A DNA stretch of 64,000 bases from an uncultured Pelosinus sp. (GCA_900550105.1 URQW01000001.1:213071-277070), one strand, 5' to 3'. Positions 16,672 to 25,174 are shown, counted from the stretch's first letter. Translations and numbers: made by a program. Notes: generated from the letters alone by a model not told the origin.

Positions 16672-16864
16672 TATTCGTAAATTCCTACCAAGCACTAATA
16701 AAATCAATTAGTCTTTCGCCGATAGTTATGTTACGGGTGAGGCCCTTTCCTTATCAGGTATAACTGCGAAATTTTCAACTCTTTGTTTGAATCAATAATA
16801 GTCCCTCATGACGTGTCAATAAACGGCAAGACTTAAACTTTCCATCCTCACGAGCATAACTAAT

Positions 16865-17110
16865 TCATTTATCTTTTAAATAATACCTGATTATAATACT
16901 GGAACTTTGCCGACTTTCAGTCTCGCTCACATACGCATCATTATTTGTCATCATTTGTTGCATGGCATTACACACTATCGGATATCTTTCTGTAAATCCC
17001 AATTTTCTATGAACCTCTTTTGCATGCAACTCAATGTACTCCTGATTTTGTTCCCTATAAATTAAAAACATTTTAGCTATATGTTGTCTTACCATTTCTG
17101 TATACGTCAT
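16865..17110 (-). CDS. Small hypothetical protein, helical, 81 residues
   Basis: Begins MTYTEMVRQHIAKMF with AGGGAGG seven bases upstream of the ATG. The middle (LHAKEVHRKLGFTERYPIVCNAMQQMM) looks like a helix-turn-helix or small winged-helix core, and the end is basic. I do not recognise the family. It lies upstream of, and in the same orientation as, the DUF262 pair but is separated from it by a terminator, so it is a separate transcription unit. A regulator or accessory protein of the putative defence genes is possible but speculative. Confidence 0.6.
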   Translation of the reverse strand: MTYTEMVRQHIAKMFLIYREQNQEYIELHAKEVHRKLGFTERYPIVCNAMQQMMTNNDAYVSETESRQSSSIIIRYYLKDK

Positions 17111-17168
17111 GAGAGCCTCCCTTTCTGCTTAAACTTGTAGTGGTCAAATATATTTGTAACACCAAAGA

Positions 17169-17333
17169 CTAATTTCTGTGATAGCGTTTTTTAAATGGCG
17201 TTTTATAGCTATTATACGAATGTGGCCTGAGATGGTTGTACCAAACATAAGCAAAATCATCTATAGCTAAAAATAATTCTTCATCATATTGTCGCATTGT
17301 TTTACCGCTTTTCTTTAATAGACCTATTATAAT
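17169..17333 (-). pseudogene. C-terminal remnant of an IS3-type (integrase core) transposase
   Basis: Fifty-four residues without a start encode IIGLLKKSGKTMRQYDEELF, then LAIDDFAYVWYNHLRPHSYN and SYKTPFKKRYHRN before a TAG. The YN-x-x-RPH-x-x-x-x-x-x-TP pattern is the C-terminal signature of rve-type transposases. Everything upstream is missing. Confidence 0.72.
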
Positions 17334-17404
17334 CTATTAGATTGAGGTGTTACAGTTTTAGTTTATCACAACAAATTTCGGGCTTTCTAAATTCGTCTCG
17401 CGCA

Positions 17405-17455
17405 TTACACGTGCTACTTCTCTCCGTATCACCTTTAACGGTGCTGAACTTTCTA
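17405..17455 (-). repeat. rlmH-tail-like site E, 23 bases from the real rlmH end
   Basis: On the minus strand GGTGATACGGAGAGAAGTAG precedes CACGTGTAA, a mutated G-E-K-stop-H-V-stop version of the rlmH tail. Its outer side, TAGAAAGTTCAGCACCGTTA, is shared with site D. Together D and E bracket the 6.6-kb DUF262 segment as direct repeats. Confidence 0.68.
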
Positions 17456-17477
17456 GTTGACAAAATCACAAAGCACA

Positions 17478-17957
17478 CTACAAATGATATTTCTCTCCCC
17501 GATTTATCTTAAATGCCCGATACACCTGCTCCACTAGCAGCAGGCGAATCATCTGGTGGGTAAAGGTCATTTTCGAGAAGCTGATTCGCTCATCTGCTGC
17601 CTGTCGTACCGCATCAGATAAACCGAAGGCGCCGCCGATAATAAAGGTAACATCACTTTGACCGGTCACGGACAAGCGTTCTAGCTTTTCGGCAAGGTCT
17701 TCACTCGATAAAGCTTTGCCGATTACATCTAACAGAATCACATAAGAAGCAGGGCGAAGCGCTTTAATAATGCGCTCGCCCTCTTTTTCTAACGTTTTGG
17801 CTTTTTCCGCTGCCGATGGATTATCAGGCATCTTCTCTTCGGCCAGCTCAACGATCTGTAGCTTGCAAAAAGGCGTCAACCGTTTGGTAAACTCAGCGAT
17901 TCCGGCAGACAAATATTTCTCTTTAATTTTTCCGACTGTAACGATTTGAATATGCAT
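17478..17957 (-). CDS. rlmH: 23S rRNA (pseudouridine1915-N3)-methyltransferase RlmH
   Basis: A SPOUT-fold methyltransferase that methylates pseudouridine 1915 of 23S rRNA using SAM. The 159-residue length is standard. IQIVTVGKIKEKYLSAGI, YVILLDVIGK, FIIGGAFGLS and the knot-forming MTFTHQMIRLLLVEQVYRAFKI-type C-terminus are present, ending RGEKYHL. Its ATG abuts the htrA stop codon (TAG ATG), so the two are probably cotranscribed. The 3' end of rlmH is the known integration site of staphylococcal SCC elements. Here the same end is repeated in degenerate form downstream. Confidence 0.95.
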   Translation of the reverse strand: MHIQIVTVGKIKEKYLSAGIAEFTKRLTPFCKLQIVELAEEKMPDNPSAAEKAKTLEKEGERIIKALRPASYVILLDVIGKALSSEDLAEKLERLSVTGQSDVTFIIGGAFGLSDAVRQAADERISFSKMTFTHQMIRLLLVEQVYRAFKINRGEKYHL

Positions 17958-19061
17958 CTATTGCACCGGCATTTCTTCCATCAATACACTGACGGTTCTA
18001 GTTTGATTATTGCGGACGATTTCCACATCGACAGTCGAGCCGATGGCTTGATTATCGAGAACAGACCGCAGGTCAGGCACACTGTTCACAGGCGACCCGG
18101 CAACTTTCGTAATAATATCGCCTTGACGGATACCAGCCTTCGCTGCCGGACCATTCTGAGTCACATTGGCTACATAAATCCCGGCATCAATGTTGAGAGT
18201 ATAGCCATAACGCGGCGCCGTATTTTTATCAAGTACGCCTACGCCTAAGTAGGCACGAATGACGCGTCCTTTTTCAATCAAGGACTGTAGAATCGGTCTG
18301 GCCGTATTAATCGGAATAGAAAACCCAATCCCTTCTACGCCAGACACAGAAATTTTTGCACTGTTAATCCCGATCACAACGCCGTCCGCATTGACCAGTG
18401 CCCCGCCAGAATTCCCTGGATTGATGGCTGCATCAGTCTGAATCAGTTTGAACTTTCTTTCACCGATTTCTAAGGACCGATTTAACGCGCTGATTACGCC
18501 GACAGTCACACTGCCTTGAAACTCAAGACCCAACGGATTGCCGATGGCAATCGCTGGTTCGCCCACAAGCAGGCTGTCAGAATCGCCTAGAGCGGCAACA
18601 GGCAGATTCGTTGCCTCAATTTTCACCACTGCAAGATCCGTCGCCGGATCAGTTCCTAAGACCTTACCGGGAAAAGTACGTCCATCCGCAAGAGATACAA
18701 CGATTTCCTGTGCACCTTCCACGACATGGTTATTCGTCGCAATATAGCCGTTGGCGTCAATGATAACGCCAGAGCCTTGTCCCTGTTCCACCAGGACTTT
18801 TCGATTGATGATATCGCGGGCATAGGCTTTATTCGTGATCCCCACCACGGCAGGGGCCACCATCTGCGCCGCTTTTACGATGGCCGTATTGCGGGCTGGT
18901 GATAAATCGGCTGCTTTGACAGCATTTAAATTCGACGATGGCGCATTATTTTGCGCTCCCGGTTTAGAAAAAAAGCTACCACAGCCCACCATGAGGCTAG
19001 CTCCCACAATAATTCCAATTAAAGCCACAATGACATAGGATGTCATCCGTTTATTCATCAC
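17958..19061 (-). CDS. htrA: HtrA/DegP-like membrane-anchored serine protease with PDZ domain
   Basis: Degrades or refolds damaged envelope proteins. An N-terminal membrane anchor (about residues 8-28) is followed by a trypsin-like domain with His in TNNHVVEG (about 112), Asp in DLAVVKI (about 143) and Ser in GNSGGALVN (about 223), then one PDZ domain (about 270-360, starting RAYLGVGV). AAAGGAGG precedes a GTG-ATG pair. GTG at 19061 and ATG at 19058 are both possible starts. The htrA gene next to walJ and rlmH is the arrangement of the WalRK locus of Firmicutes. Confidence 0.93.
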   Translation of the reverse strand: MMNKRMTSYVIVALIGIIVGASLMVGCGSFFSKPGAQNNAPSSNLNAVKAADLSPARNTAIVKAAQMVAPAVVGITNKAYARDIINRKVLVEQGQGSGVIIDANGYIATNNHVVEGAQEIVVSLADGRTFPGKVLGTDPATDLAVVKIEATNLPVAALGDSDSLLVGEPAIAIGNPLGLEFQGSVTVGVISALNRSLEIGERKFKLIQTDAAINPGNSGGALVNADGVVIGINSAKISVSGVEGIGFSIPINTARPILQSLIEKGRVIRAYLGVGVLDKNTAPRYGYTLNIDAGIYVANVTQNGPAAKAGIRQGDIITKVAGSPVNSVPDLRSVLDNQAIGSTVDVEIVRNNQTRTVSVLMEEMPVQ

Positions 19062-19083
19062 AGATCATTCCTCCTTTGTCGGT

Positions 19084-19857
19084 TCACCCGGCATTTAAAC
19101 TAGAAATCGCATCAGGATAAGTTAAATGAAGACTAAATTCACCAGCTATATTCTGGCTTTCCAAAACACTTTTTACGGTTTCCTCGGCTCGTTCCGGCGT
19201 ATTATTCTCTTGGCTCATATGAGCGAGAAAAACATGAGTATGAGTTTTTCGCTGTAAACGGGTTAGGAGCCAACCAGCATCCATGTTGGATAAATGGCCG
19301 CGGTTGCTTAAAATCCGCCGCTTCAAATGCCACGGATAGGAACCTTTTTCCACCATTTCCACATCGTGATTTGATTCTAATACGAGCACATCTGATAAAG
19401 CGAGCGCCTGCTGTACGCCTTCTGTGACAAAGCCTAAGTCTGTCACCATGGAGCATTTAGCGCCTTCGCCATATAAGCAGTAGCCAACAGGATCGGCCGC
19501 GTCATGAGATATACGAAACGGCTCGATCCGCATATCTTTTACGGCAACCTGCGGCATCAATTCGCGAAAAGCTGTTTGCGGCACCTTATCACGTAAATAC
19601 ATAGCATCCCAGGTTTTCGCTGTAGCATAGACAGGAATTTCATAGCGTTTCAATAGTGTTTCCAGTCCATAAATATGATCTCTGTGCTCGTGAGTCAATA
19701 AAATACCATCAAGCTCAGCAATATCTGTCCCCAGCTTCTTTAAACTTTGCTGTATGCGCCGCGTGCTGATACCGGCATCAATCAAAATCTTGGCATCGCC
19801 CATGGCAATATAAGTTGCATTGCCGGTACTGCCGCTGGCAAGAACATGTATATCCAT
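19084..19857 (-). CDS. walJ: Metallo-beta-lactamase-fold hydrolase WalJ (YycJ)
   Basis: A cytoplasmic metal-dependent hydrolase linked in Firmicutes to cell wall homeostasis and coordination of replication with division; its exact substrate is uncertain. The start MDIHVLASGSTGNATYI is characteristic of the YycJ branch, and the metal motif THEHRDHIYGL (H-x-H-x-D-H) is intact, with later ligands in ISHDA, LESNHD and AHMS. AAGGAG precedes the ATG. It is followed by htrA and rlmH after 23 bases. Confidence 0.92.
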   Translation of the reverse strand: MDIHVLASGSTGNATYIAMGDAKILIDAGISTRRIQQSLKKLGTDIAELDGILLTHEHRDHIYGLETLLKRYEIPVYATAKTWDAMYLRDKVPQTAFRELMPQVAVKDMRIEPFRISHDAADPVGYCLYGEGAKCSMVTDLGFVTEGVQQALALSDVLVLESNHDVEMVEKGSYPWHLKRRILSNRGHLSNMDAGWLLTRLQRKTHTHVFLAHMSQENNTPERAEETVKSVLESQNIAGEFSLHLTYPDAISSLNAG

Positions 19858-19908
19858 AGAAAGCTCCTTTAACTATTCCTTTTTTCCTATGTAGTTCGTT
19901 TCCGATTC

Positions 19909-21270
19909 CTAAAATCCTTCGACTTCCGTAAGCTTCGCCTGTACGGACTCTCGAACTTCCCCTGGCAGCGCCGCAAGCAAAATCTGGGCGATTTCTCTCA
20001 GGCGGCTTTGCGTCTTCGCTTCAAACCGCAGCGTAAACAGCGGTTCTGTCACCGAGGAACGAATCATGGCCCAGCCATCGTTAAATTCAATGCGTACTCC
20101 GTCAATTCGATTGGGCTGATAAGCTTGCAATTTTTCAGCAATCTCATCAATTACCTCCGCTTTATCGGAGCCATGATAGGTAACACGAATATCCGGCGTC
20201 AAGAGATAATCAGGCACCGAGTCAGCCTGCAGCGATAACTTGCCATTAGCCGCGATAAGTTCGCATACTTTTAATCCAGCGAACAATCCGTCATCATAGC
20301 CAAGCTCTTGAAAAAAGAAGTGTCCACTCAATTCACCGCCGAAGAGCGCTTGTTGTTCTAGAAAAGCCTGCTTTATAAAGGTATGACCAGCTCGTCCCAT
20401 AATTGGCTCGCCGCCAGCTTTTTTTATTTCTTCCGGCACGACCATGGAACACTTCGCATCATAAATAATCCTTCCCTGTTTTGCCGCTAAATAATACCGC
20501 GCCAACAGAACCATAATCTTATCATTTGAAATAACGCGGCCTGTTTCATCGACAACGCCTAAACGATCGCCATCGCCGTCAAAAGCAATCCCTAAAGCAG
20601 CGCCTGTTTCTACTACTTTTGCCGCCAGCGCCGTTAGATTTTCGCTGAGAGCGGGATTGGGCGCCCGATTGGGGAAATTGCCGTCAGGTTCGCAAAATAG
20701 CGGAATCACTTCATATCCAAGCGATTGTAACACCCTCGGCGCCGTCAAGGCCGCCGCGCCATTGCCAGCATCCACTACAACCCGTAGCGGTTCTTGCGCC
20801 GGAGCTGCTTTTCTTACAGTATGGTCAATATAATCGGCTAGCAGCGGATATTCTCGCTGACAGCCAAACCCTGACGAAAATTCGCCATTTTCCACGATTG
20901 CACGAATTTCCGCCACTTCTTCTTCCGTCACCGGCCCTGGGCCAAGGACGAGTTTAAAGCCATTATAGGGAGCGGGATTATGAGAAGCGGTCACCATGAC
21001 ACCGCCGTCAGCTTCTAGTTCCTGCAAGGCATAATAAAAAGCGGGCGAGGCTACGGTTCCAATATTAAAAACATCGCAACCTGACTCGGCTAATGCCGCT
21101 ACCATCGTACTCTGCAATTCTGGTGTAGACAGACGTACATCACCGCCGACAACCACTTTTTTCCCCATTAATTTTGTGCCGACAGCCAGTCCAATCTGTC
21201 TTGCCTTATCCAGCGTCAAATCGGTTCCAGCAATACCGCGTATATCACAGGCATGAAAAATATTAGCCAT
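19909..21270 (-). CDS. Phosphomannomutase/phosphoglucomutase
   Basis: Interconverts hexose 1- and 6-phosphates for envelope sugar synthesis. Four-domain alpha-D-phosphohexomutase: ACDIRGI near the start, the catalytic phosphoserine loop TASHNPAPYNGFK, the metal loop DGDGDRLG, the sugar loop GELSGHFFF and the C-terminal phosphate loop RSSVTEPLFTLR. The start is placed at ATG 21270 (MANIFHACDIRG) with AAGGAG nine bases upstream. The longer frame overlaps the preceding gene and has no support. It resembles AlgC/ManB more than GlmM. Confidence 0.9.
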   Translation of the reverse strand: MANIFHACDIRGIAGTDLTLDKARQIGLAVGTKLMGKKVVVGGDVRLSTPELQSTMVAALAESGCDVFNIGTVASPAFYYALQELEADGGVMVTASHNPAPYNGFKLVLGPGPVTEEEVAEIRAIVENGEFSSGFGCQREYPLLADYIDHTVRKAAPAQEPLRVVVDAGNGAAALTAPRVLQSLGYEVIPLFCEPDGNFPNRAPNPALSENLTALAAKVVETGAALGIAFDGDGDRLGVVDETGRVISNDKIMVLLARYYLAAKQGRIIYDAKCSMVVPEEIKKAGGEPIMGRAGHTFIKQAFLEQQALFGGELSGHFFFQELGYDDGLFAGLKVCELIAANGKLSLQADSVPDYLLTPDIRVTYHGSDKAEVIDEIAEKLQAYQPNRIDGVRIEFNDGWAMIRSSVTEPLFTLRFEAKTQSRLREIAQILLAALPGEVRESVQAKLTEVEGF

Positions 21271-21366
21271 TTTTTGTCTCCTTTTAGGCAGTTTATCGTT
21301 GTTATTGTAGCATAGAAGCGCCGCCGAATCCACTGACAATGCACGGTTTCGTCCCGAAAAAAGAAA

Positions 21367-21408
21367 ACCAGAGAGCTCTTTTGTCAAGAATGACGCTCTC
21401 TGGTTTCA
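21367..21408. terminator. Hairpin overlapping the peptidase gene end
   Basis: AAACCAGAGAGC and GCTCTCTGGTTT pair across a 20-base loop. One arm lies inside the last codons of the peptidase gene. Confidence 0.5.
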
Positions 21409-22262
21409 TCAAGTTTCGCAGCCCAAGCTTTCCAGGCCGTTTCGTAGTCACTATAAGATAAACCGGTTACTGTTGTTAAGGCCTGTTTCAAGGCTACGCC
21501 TTGCGCTAACTGTCGGTCAATTTCTTGTAGCGCCTGCTCGCCCTGCCGTTCCGCAATAAAACGAACCGCGGCAAAAGCCTCCCGATAAGCCAGTGACTGA
21601 TTGTCTAAATCATCAAAATGGTCATCCAGTTCACTCAGGGAATAAAGCGGCCCAGTAAGCTTGTTGGTGCCTGTAAGCCATTCATAATGGGTAATTTTAT
21701 ATTCCGCATACTGCGCTAATCCTTCTGTATACCAGCGGGTATAATTGCCGTTTGTTTGATAATCTAGCAAGAGATGGGTAAATTCATGGGCCACAGGGCC
21801 GTTTTGCCAGAAAACTTCAGGGCCATCGTCCGGCTGCATCCAGGCCTTGGGCGACAGAATCTGAATGGATCCGCCGTAATAAACGCCCATAGCGCTTTCA
21901 TCGCCAGACCACCCCAACGCTTTACGCAATTCACTGCGTCCTGGTTGAATATATAAAATAGATTTTTCCGAACGACTATAGGCTAATAAGTTGCGAACAG
22001 GTTCATAAGCTGCTTCCGCCGCTTTTGCCACAAGCTGGACCTGGTCGGCATCCTCCAGCGGATACACAATAATAAAATGCTCTGTTTCCTGTTGCTGAAA
22101 TTGCCGAGCCTCATAGGAAAGCTTTGCGGCTGCCGCCTGCCTCGCCAGAGGGTAGAGCCATAGCCGCGGCCGCAAAGAAAACTGAGTAAAAAGCAAAAAA
22201 CATACTGCCATAAACAGCAGCCCTGCGATTACTGTAATTTCTGTTTTGCCTGCTGTCTGCAT
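21384..22262 (-). CDS. Membrane-anchored peptidase MA-family metallopeptidase
   Basis: A gluzincin-type zinc peptidase with one N-terminal membrane segment (about residues 8-26) and an extracytoplasmic catalytic part. HEFTH (about residue 160) gives the HExxH zinc site, and the Glu in WYTEGLAQY about 20 residues later is the third ligand. The C-terminal helix region SDYETAWKAW is typical of the family. GGAGGGG lies upstream of the ATG. The end of the gene overlaps an inverted repeat (AAACCAGAGAGC/GCTCTCTGGTTT) that may terminate transcription. Substrate unknown. Confidence 0.82.
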   Translation of the reverse strand: MQTAGKTEITVIAGLLFMAVCFLLFTQFSLRPRLWLYPLARQAAAAKLSYEARQFQQQETEHFIIVYPLEDADQVQLVAKAAEAAYEPVRNLLAYSRSEKSILYIQPGRSELRKALGWSGDESAMGVYYGGSIQILSPKAWMQPDDGPEVFWQNGPVAHEFTHLLLDYQTNGNYTRWYTEGLAQYAEYKITHYEWLTGTNKLTGPLYSLSELDDHFDDLDNQSLAYREAFAAVRFIAERQGEQALQEIDRQLAQGVALKQALTTVTGLSYSDYETAWKAWAAKLDETRERHS

Positions 22263-22344
22263 GGCTGTCCCCTCCTCTCTATAGACTAAGGGACTCTCAG
22301 TATAGCACAGGGCATAGTTCCTGCCTACCGTTATTTTATGTAAA

Positions 22345-22394
22345 CAAAAAGGACCTTTCTCACGATATATCTTATCGCAAGAAGGGTCCTTTAA
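22345..22394. terminator. Terminator after the Fur-family gene
   Basis: AAAGGACC and GGTCCTTT arms extend through TTTCT/AGAAGG around an AT-rich loop (22347-22393). It lies directly downstream of the fur-like gene on the minus strand. Confidence 0.7.
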
Positions 22395-22413
22395 GAACTG
22401 TATGAAGCTTGAA

Positions 22414-22848
22414 TTAGTTAATATCGTGTGCCCGGCAAGAAGGGCATACTCCGTAGAAATAGAACTGCTGTCCCGTCACTTTATAAGGGGTAGACGCACT
22501 GACTTCATCAATAAATTTGCTAGCATCAATATCTTCTAAGTCGTCTACTCGTCCGCATTGCATACAACGAATATGGCTGTGTGATTCTACACGAGCATCA
22601 TAGCGGAAACTATCTTCACCGGCGTTCAACACTTGAACCAAACCGATTTCCTTAAGAATCTCAATCGTCTTATATACAGTTGCTAAGCTCATCGTGGGAT
22701 ATAATGGTTGTAATTCGGCAAAAATCATTTCAGCACTGGGATGAGCTTTCGTGTTGGCCAGTACGTTATAAATTGCCAATCGTTGGGGAGTTACCTTGAA
22801 GCCTTTGTCGCGGAGCATGGACGTGACGCAGATTTCCAAAAAAAACAC
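22414..22848 (-). CDS. Fur-family metalloregulator (PerR/Fur-like)
   Basis: A dimeric winged-helix repressor binding a regulatory metal. RITPQR-equivalent KVTPQRLAIYNVL, HPSAEMIF, SLATVYKTIEILKEIGLV and SHSHIRCMQCG define the family, and structural zinc Cys pairs are present as CMQC and CPSC. The sequence does not clearly separate Fur from PerR; the short N-terminus and YDARVESHSH stretch are compatible with PerR. The start is uncertain: GTG at 22848 or ATG ten codons later. AT-rich dyads upstream (22870-22925) could be autoregulatory boxes. Confidence 0.85.
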   Translation of the reverse strand: MFFLEICVTSMLRDKGFKVTPQRLAIYNVLANTKAHPSAEMIFAELQPLYPTMSLATVYKTIEILKEIGLVQVLNAGEDSFRYDARVESHSHIRCMQCGRVDDLEDIDASKFIDEVSASTPYKVTGQQFYFYGVCPSCRAHDIN

Positions 22849-22940
22849 CTACTTTACATTGAAATTATTCCTTAATAACTTTTATTGATTAAGTTTAAAT
22901 TAATAATACAACTAATAATCCGCCCCTGTCAAGCATAAAA

Positions 22941-22986
22941 AAATAAGAAAATTCCCGCCCCATAAACAGACAGGAATCTTCTTATT
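22941..22986 (-). terminator. Terminator after the CotF-type gene
   Basis: AATAAGAAnATTCC and GGAATnTTCTTATT arms close a loop of about 17 bases. On the minus strand the hairpin is followed by a T-run. Confidence 0.7.
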
Positions 22987-22996
22987 TCATCATGTT

Positions 22997-23311
22997 TTAT
23001 TGCATTTGCTGACTAAACTTTGACTGTACCTGCGACACTTCTTGAGGATTGGCCTGCTTCACTTGGTAGTAGCCTTTTTGCTGCATAAAGTCAAACAACT
23101 GCTTTTGCTGACCATAGACATCGCCAAGAACGGTCATGTAATCCTGCCGCAACTGATTGCTGCTTGCTTCCGTAATATACAGGTTAATCGTCTGGGTTGT
23201 GTATTTTATTTCATTCAAGGCCAGATTCAAAAGCTCTTGATCGCCGCACTGCCCCTGTTGGCCGCTCTGCATTTGATTTTGCTGTTGATTCTGCTGTTGA
23301 TTTTGCGCCAT
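22997..23311 (-). CDS. CotF-type spore coat protein
   Basis: A 104-residue protein with a Gln/Asn-rich start (MAQNQQQNQQQNQ) and a helical core (LLNLALNEIKYTTQTINLYITEA ... LGDVYGQQKQLFDFMQQKGYY) that matches the ferritin-like CotF family. CotF-type proteins form part of the spore coat. Together with the 66-residue gene upstream it supports a sporulating host. AGGAGGGA lies before the start. Confidence 0.83.
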   Translation of the reverse strand: MAQNQQQNQQQNQMQSGQQGQCGDQELLNLALNEIKYTTQTINLYITEASSNQLRQDYMTVLGDVYGQQKQLFDFMQQKGYYQVKQANPQEVSQVQSKFSQQMQ

Positions 23312-23335
23312 AAGAATCCCTCCTTTGCTGTTTTA

Positions 23336-23536
23336 TTATTGCAAGCTCTGCGCATTGCTCAAATGTTTTCCGATTGTTTGTGTATGCTGCTGCTGTTTCT
23401 GGGCTAATTGCTGCAAAAGCTGCTTGCCTGACGAATCCTGCATTTCGCTCGCTAAATGCTGAAAGGTTTTTGCGCTCGTCTGTGTCATCGAAAGAAAGTC
23501 TTCTACATGCATTAACTCCTTGCTTGTCATCATCAT
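23336..23536 (-). CDS. Small coat-associated helical protein
   Basis: A 66-residue protein beginning MMMTSKELMHVEDFLSMTQ. It consists of two helices rich in Gln and Met, like the short proteins often encoded directly upstream of CotF-family genes in Clostridia and Negativicutes. AAAGGAGGG precedes the ATG; the gene ends 24 bases before the CotF-type gene, so they are probably cotranscribed. A coat role is inferred from context. Confidence 0.7.
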   Translation of the reverse strand: MMMTSKELMHVEDFLSMTQTSAKTFQHLASEMQDSSGKQLLQQLAQKQQQHTQTIGKHLSNAQSLQ

Positions 23537-23627
23537 TCATCCCTCCTTTCTGCTTCGACTTAGCTAGTTTGCATCAGATAAAAAAGATCTATGCGTCAAC
23601 TGTGGCAATAACATTATTTTAAAAATA

Positions 23628-23657
23628 AAGACCCATCTCTACTGAGAGACGGGCCTT
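23628..23657 (-). terminator. Terminator after the DASS transporter operon
   Basis: On the minus strand GGCCCGTCTCT and AGAGATGGGTC pair around CAGT, followed by TTTATTTTTA. Confidence 0.75.
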
Positions 23658-23691
23658 AGCACACAGTAAATTCATCTATTATTTTTATGTC

Positions 23692-25128
23692 TTAGAACAT
23701 TCCCAGCCAACGCCAATAGGTAATGGCGCACAACGAATAAACAAGACATGCCAAAGTACAAATCGCAACGCCAATTTTAGGAAAATCGCCGATCTTCAGC
23801 TCACCTGTGCCATAAATTAGAATATTAGGGAGTGTGTTATAAAACATTAAGAGCGGATAACCGCCAACAATCATTCCAACAGGCAAAGCTAGTACAGCGG
23901 GATTAATATTTGCCGTTTGAGCCATCCCCAAAGCAATTGGCAGTAGAGCGGTTGCCATGGCTGTCGTACCAACAAAAACAAGGTGCATGTACTGAATGAC
24001 AAGCATCACGAGAACTAAAATAACGATCGTAGACGCGCCCTGTAGTCCCATAAAATGAAATATGGTCACAGCCAACCATTTTGCCGCACCCGTTTTCATT
24101 AAAATATCACCTAATGAAATACCGCCGCCACAAATCAAAACCACTTGCCAGGAAATGGATTTATTGGCGTCATTCCAGTTTAAAACACCGAAGCGTGGTA
24201 AGAAAAACAATACGATACCAGCTAAACAAGCCACCGTCGCATCAATCTTAGTCATTGAACCTGTCGCCCAAGCGGCAACAATTAAAACAAATACAGCTGC
24301 AGTGCGCCATTCAGCCTGACTCATAACACCGAGCTTCTGAATTTGCTCGTGCACAAAAGCGATTCCCCCGGTAAGTTCTGCTTTTTCCGGTTTAAATATA
24401 ATCTGAATGAGCCACCACGTAGCAAGGGTCATAAGCAAAGCCGGCGGAAAGCCGTAAATCAGCCAATCCATATAACCTATTGCTGGGCCTCCGGCTTTTA
24501 TAATAAAATCTACGGTGACCGGATTTGGCACAGTGGCAGTCATAATTCCGGCACTAATTGTGGCATTTGTAAACGCCAATGTAAGTAAAAGATTAATTGC
24601 AAAATTAGATCTCCCCTGCTCGTCGCCTTTCAGAATATGAATAATACTTAGACAAACAGGCAGTAAAATGGCCGTACGCGCCGTACTGGACGGTACAAGA
24701 AAGGCTAGACAGATATTGGCAACCATAACACCAAAGGTAATATTACGAGTTGAACTGCCGATTTTCAAGAGAATCATATAGGTAATTCGTTCTGCTAACT
24801 TTGTCTTAACCATTGCCGCTGCCAACACGAAAGACCCTACTAGCAAATAAACGGAAGATGACGCAAACCCCTCCAGTGCCCCTTTTAAATTTACGATTCC
24901 CATTAACACCGCACTCGGGACAACCAAAATACTGGTCACAGGCAAAGGCAATGCTTCGGTGAGGTATAAAATAAAAATCCCGGCAAACAACGCCAATGCT
25001 CGATGGCCTACCTGAGAAAGACCTTCAAAACCTGGTAAAAGCCATACGATTACAGTACACAATATAGCTAAGGGAACTCCTATTTTTTGACGAAGTTCAT
25101 CGAGTTTACCTTTTTCCCCTGTACTCAC
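23692..25128 (-). CDS. DASS (SLC13) family anion:sodium symporter
   Basis: An inner-membrane transporter with about 11-12 hydrophobic segments. FLVPSSTARTAILLPV carries the SNT-like sodium/substrate motif of the family, and a second repeat contains FVGTTAMATALLPIALG. The GTG at 25128 has AAGGAGG eight bases upstream and is preferred to the ATG at 25158, which lacks a site. It is the third gene of the operon with a CoA-transferase and an HMG-CoA lyase, so it probably imports the dicarboxylic acid that these enzymes degrade. Confidence 0.85.
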   Translation of the reverse strand: MSTGEKGKLDELRQKIGVPLAILCTVIVWLLPGFEGLSQVGHRALALFAGIFILYLTEALPLPVTSILVVPSAVLMGIVNLKGALEGFASSSVYLLVGSFVLAAAMVKTKLAERITYMILLKIGSSTRNITFGVMVANICLAFLVPSSTARTAILLPVCLSIIHILKGDEQGRSNFAINLLLTLAFTNATISAGIMTATVPNPVTVDFIIKAGGPAIGYMDWLIYGFPPALLMTLATWWLIQIIFKPEKAELTGGIAFVHEQIQKLGVMSQAEWRTAAVFVLIVAAWATGSMTKIDATVACLAGIVLFFLPRFGVLNWNDANKSISWQVVLICGGGISLGDILMKTGAAKWLAVTIFHFMGLQGASTIVILVLVMLVIQYMHLVFVGTTAMATALLPIALGMAQTANINPAVLALPVGMIVGGYPLLMFYNTLPNILIYGTGELKIGDFPKIGVAICTLACLVYSLCAITYWRWLGMF

Positions 25129-25174
25129 AACACAGACCTCCTTTTCACTCTCCCGCATATATCAGGACTTCTTT

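Noticed and set aside
4486..17478. A Ccr-type serine recombinase or tyrosine integrase inside the island
   Set aside because: Every supported gene was inspected. Only transposase remnants of IS256 and IS3 type are present, none with a resolvase or tyrosine recombinase signature.
22997..23540. Alternative plus- and minus-strand frames over the two coat-type genes
   Set aside because: They arise from the repetitive CAG/CAA codons of the Gln-rich coat proteins.
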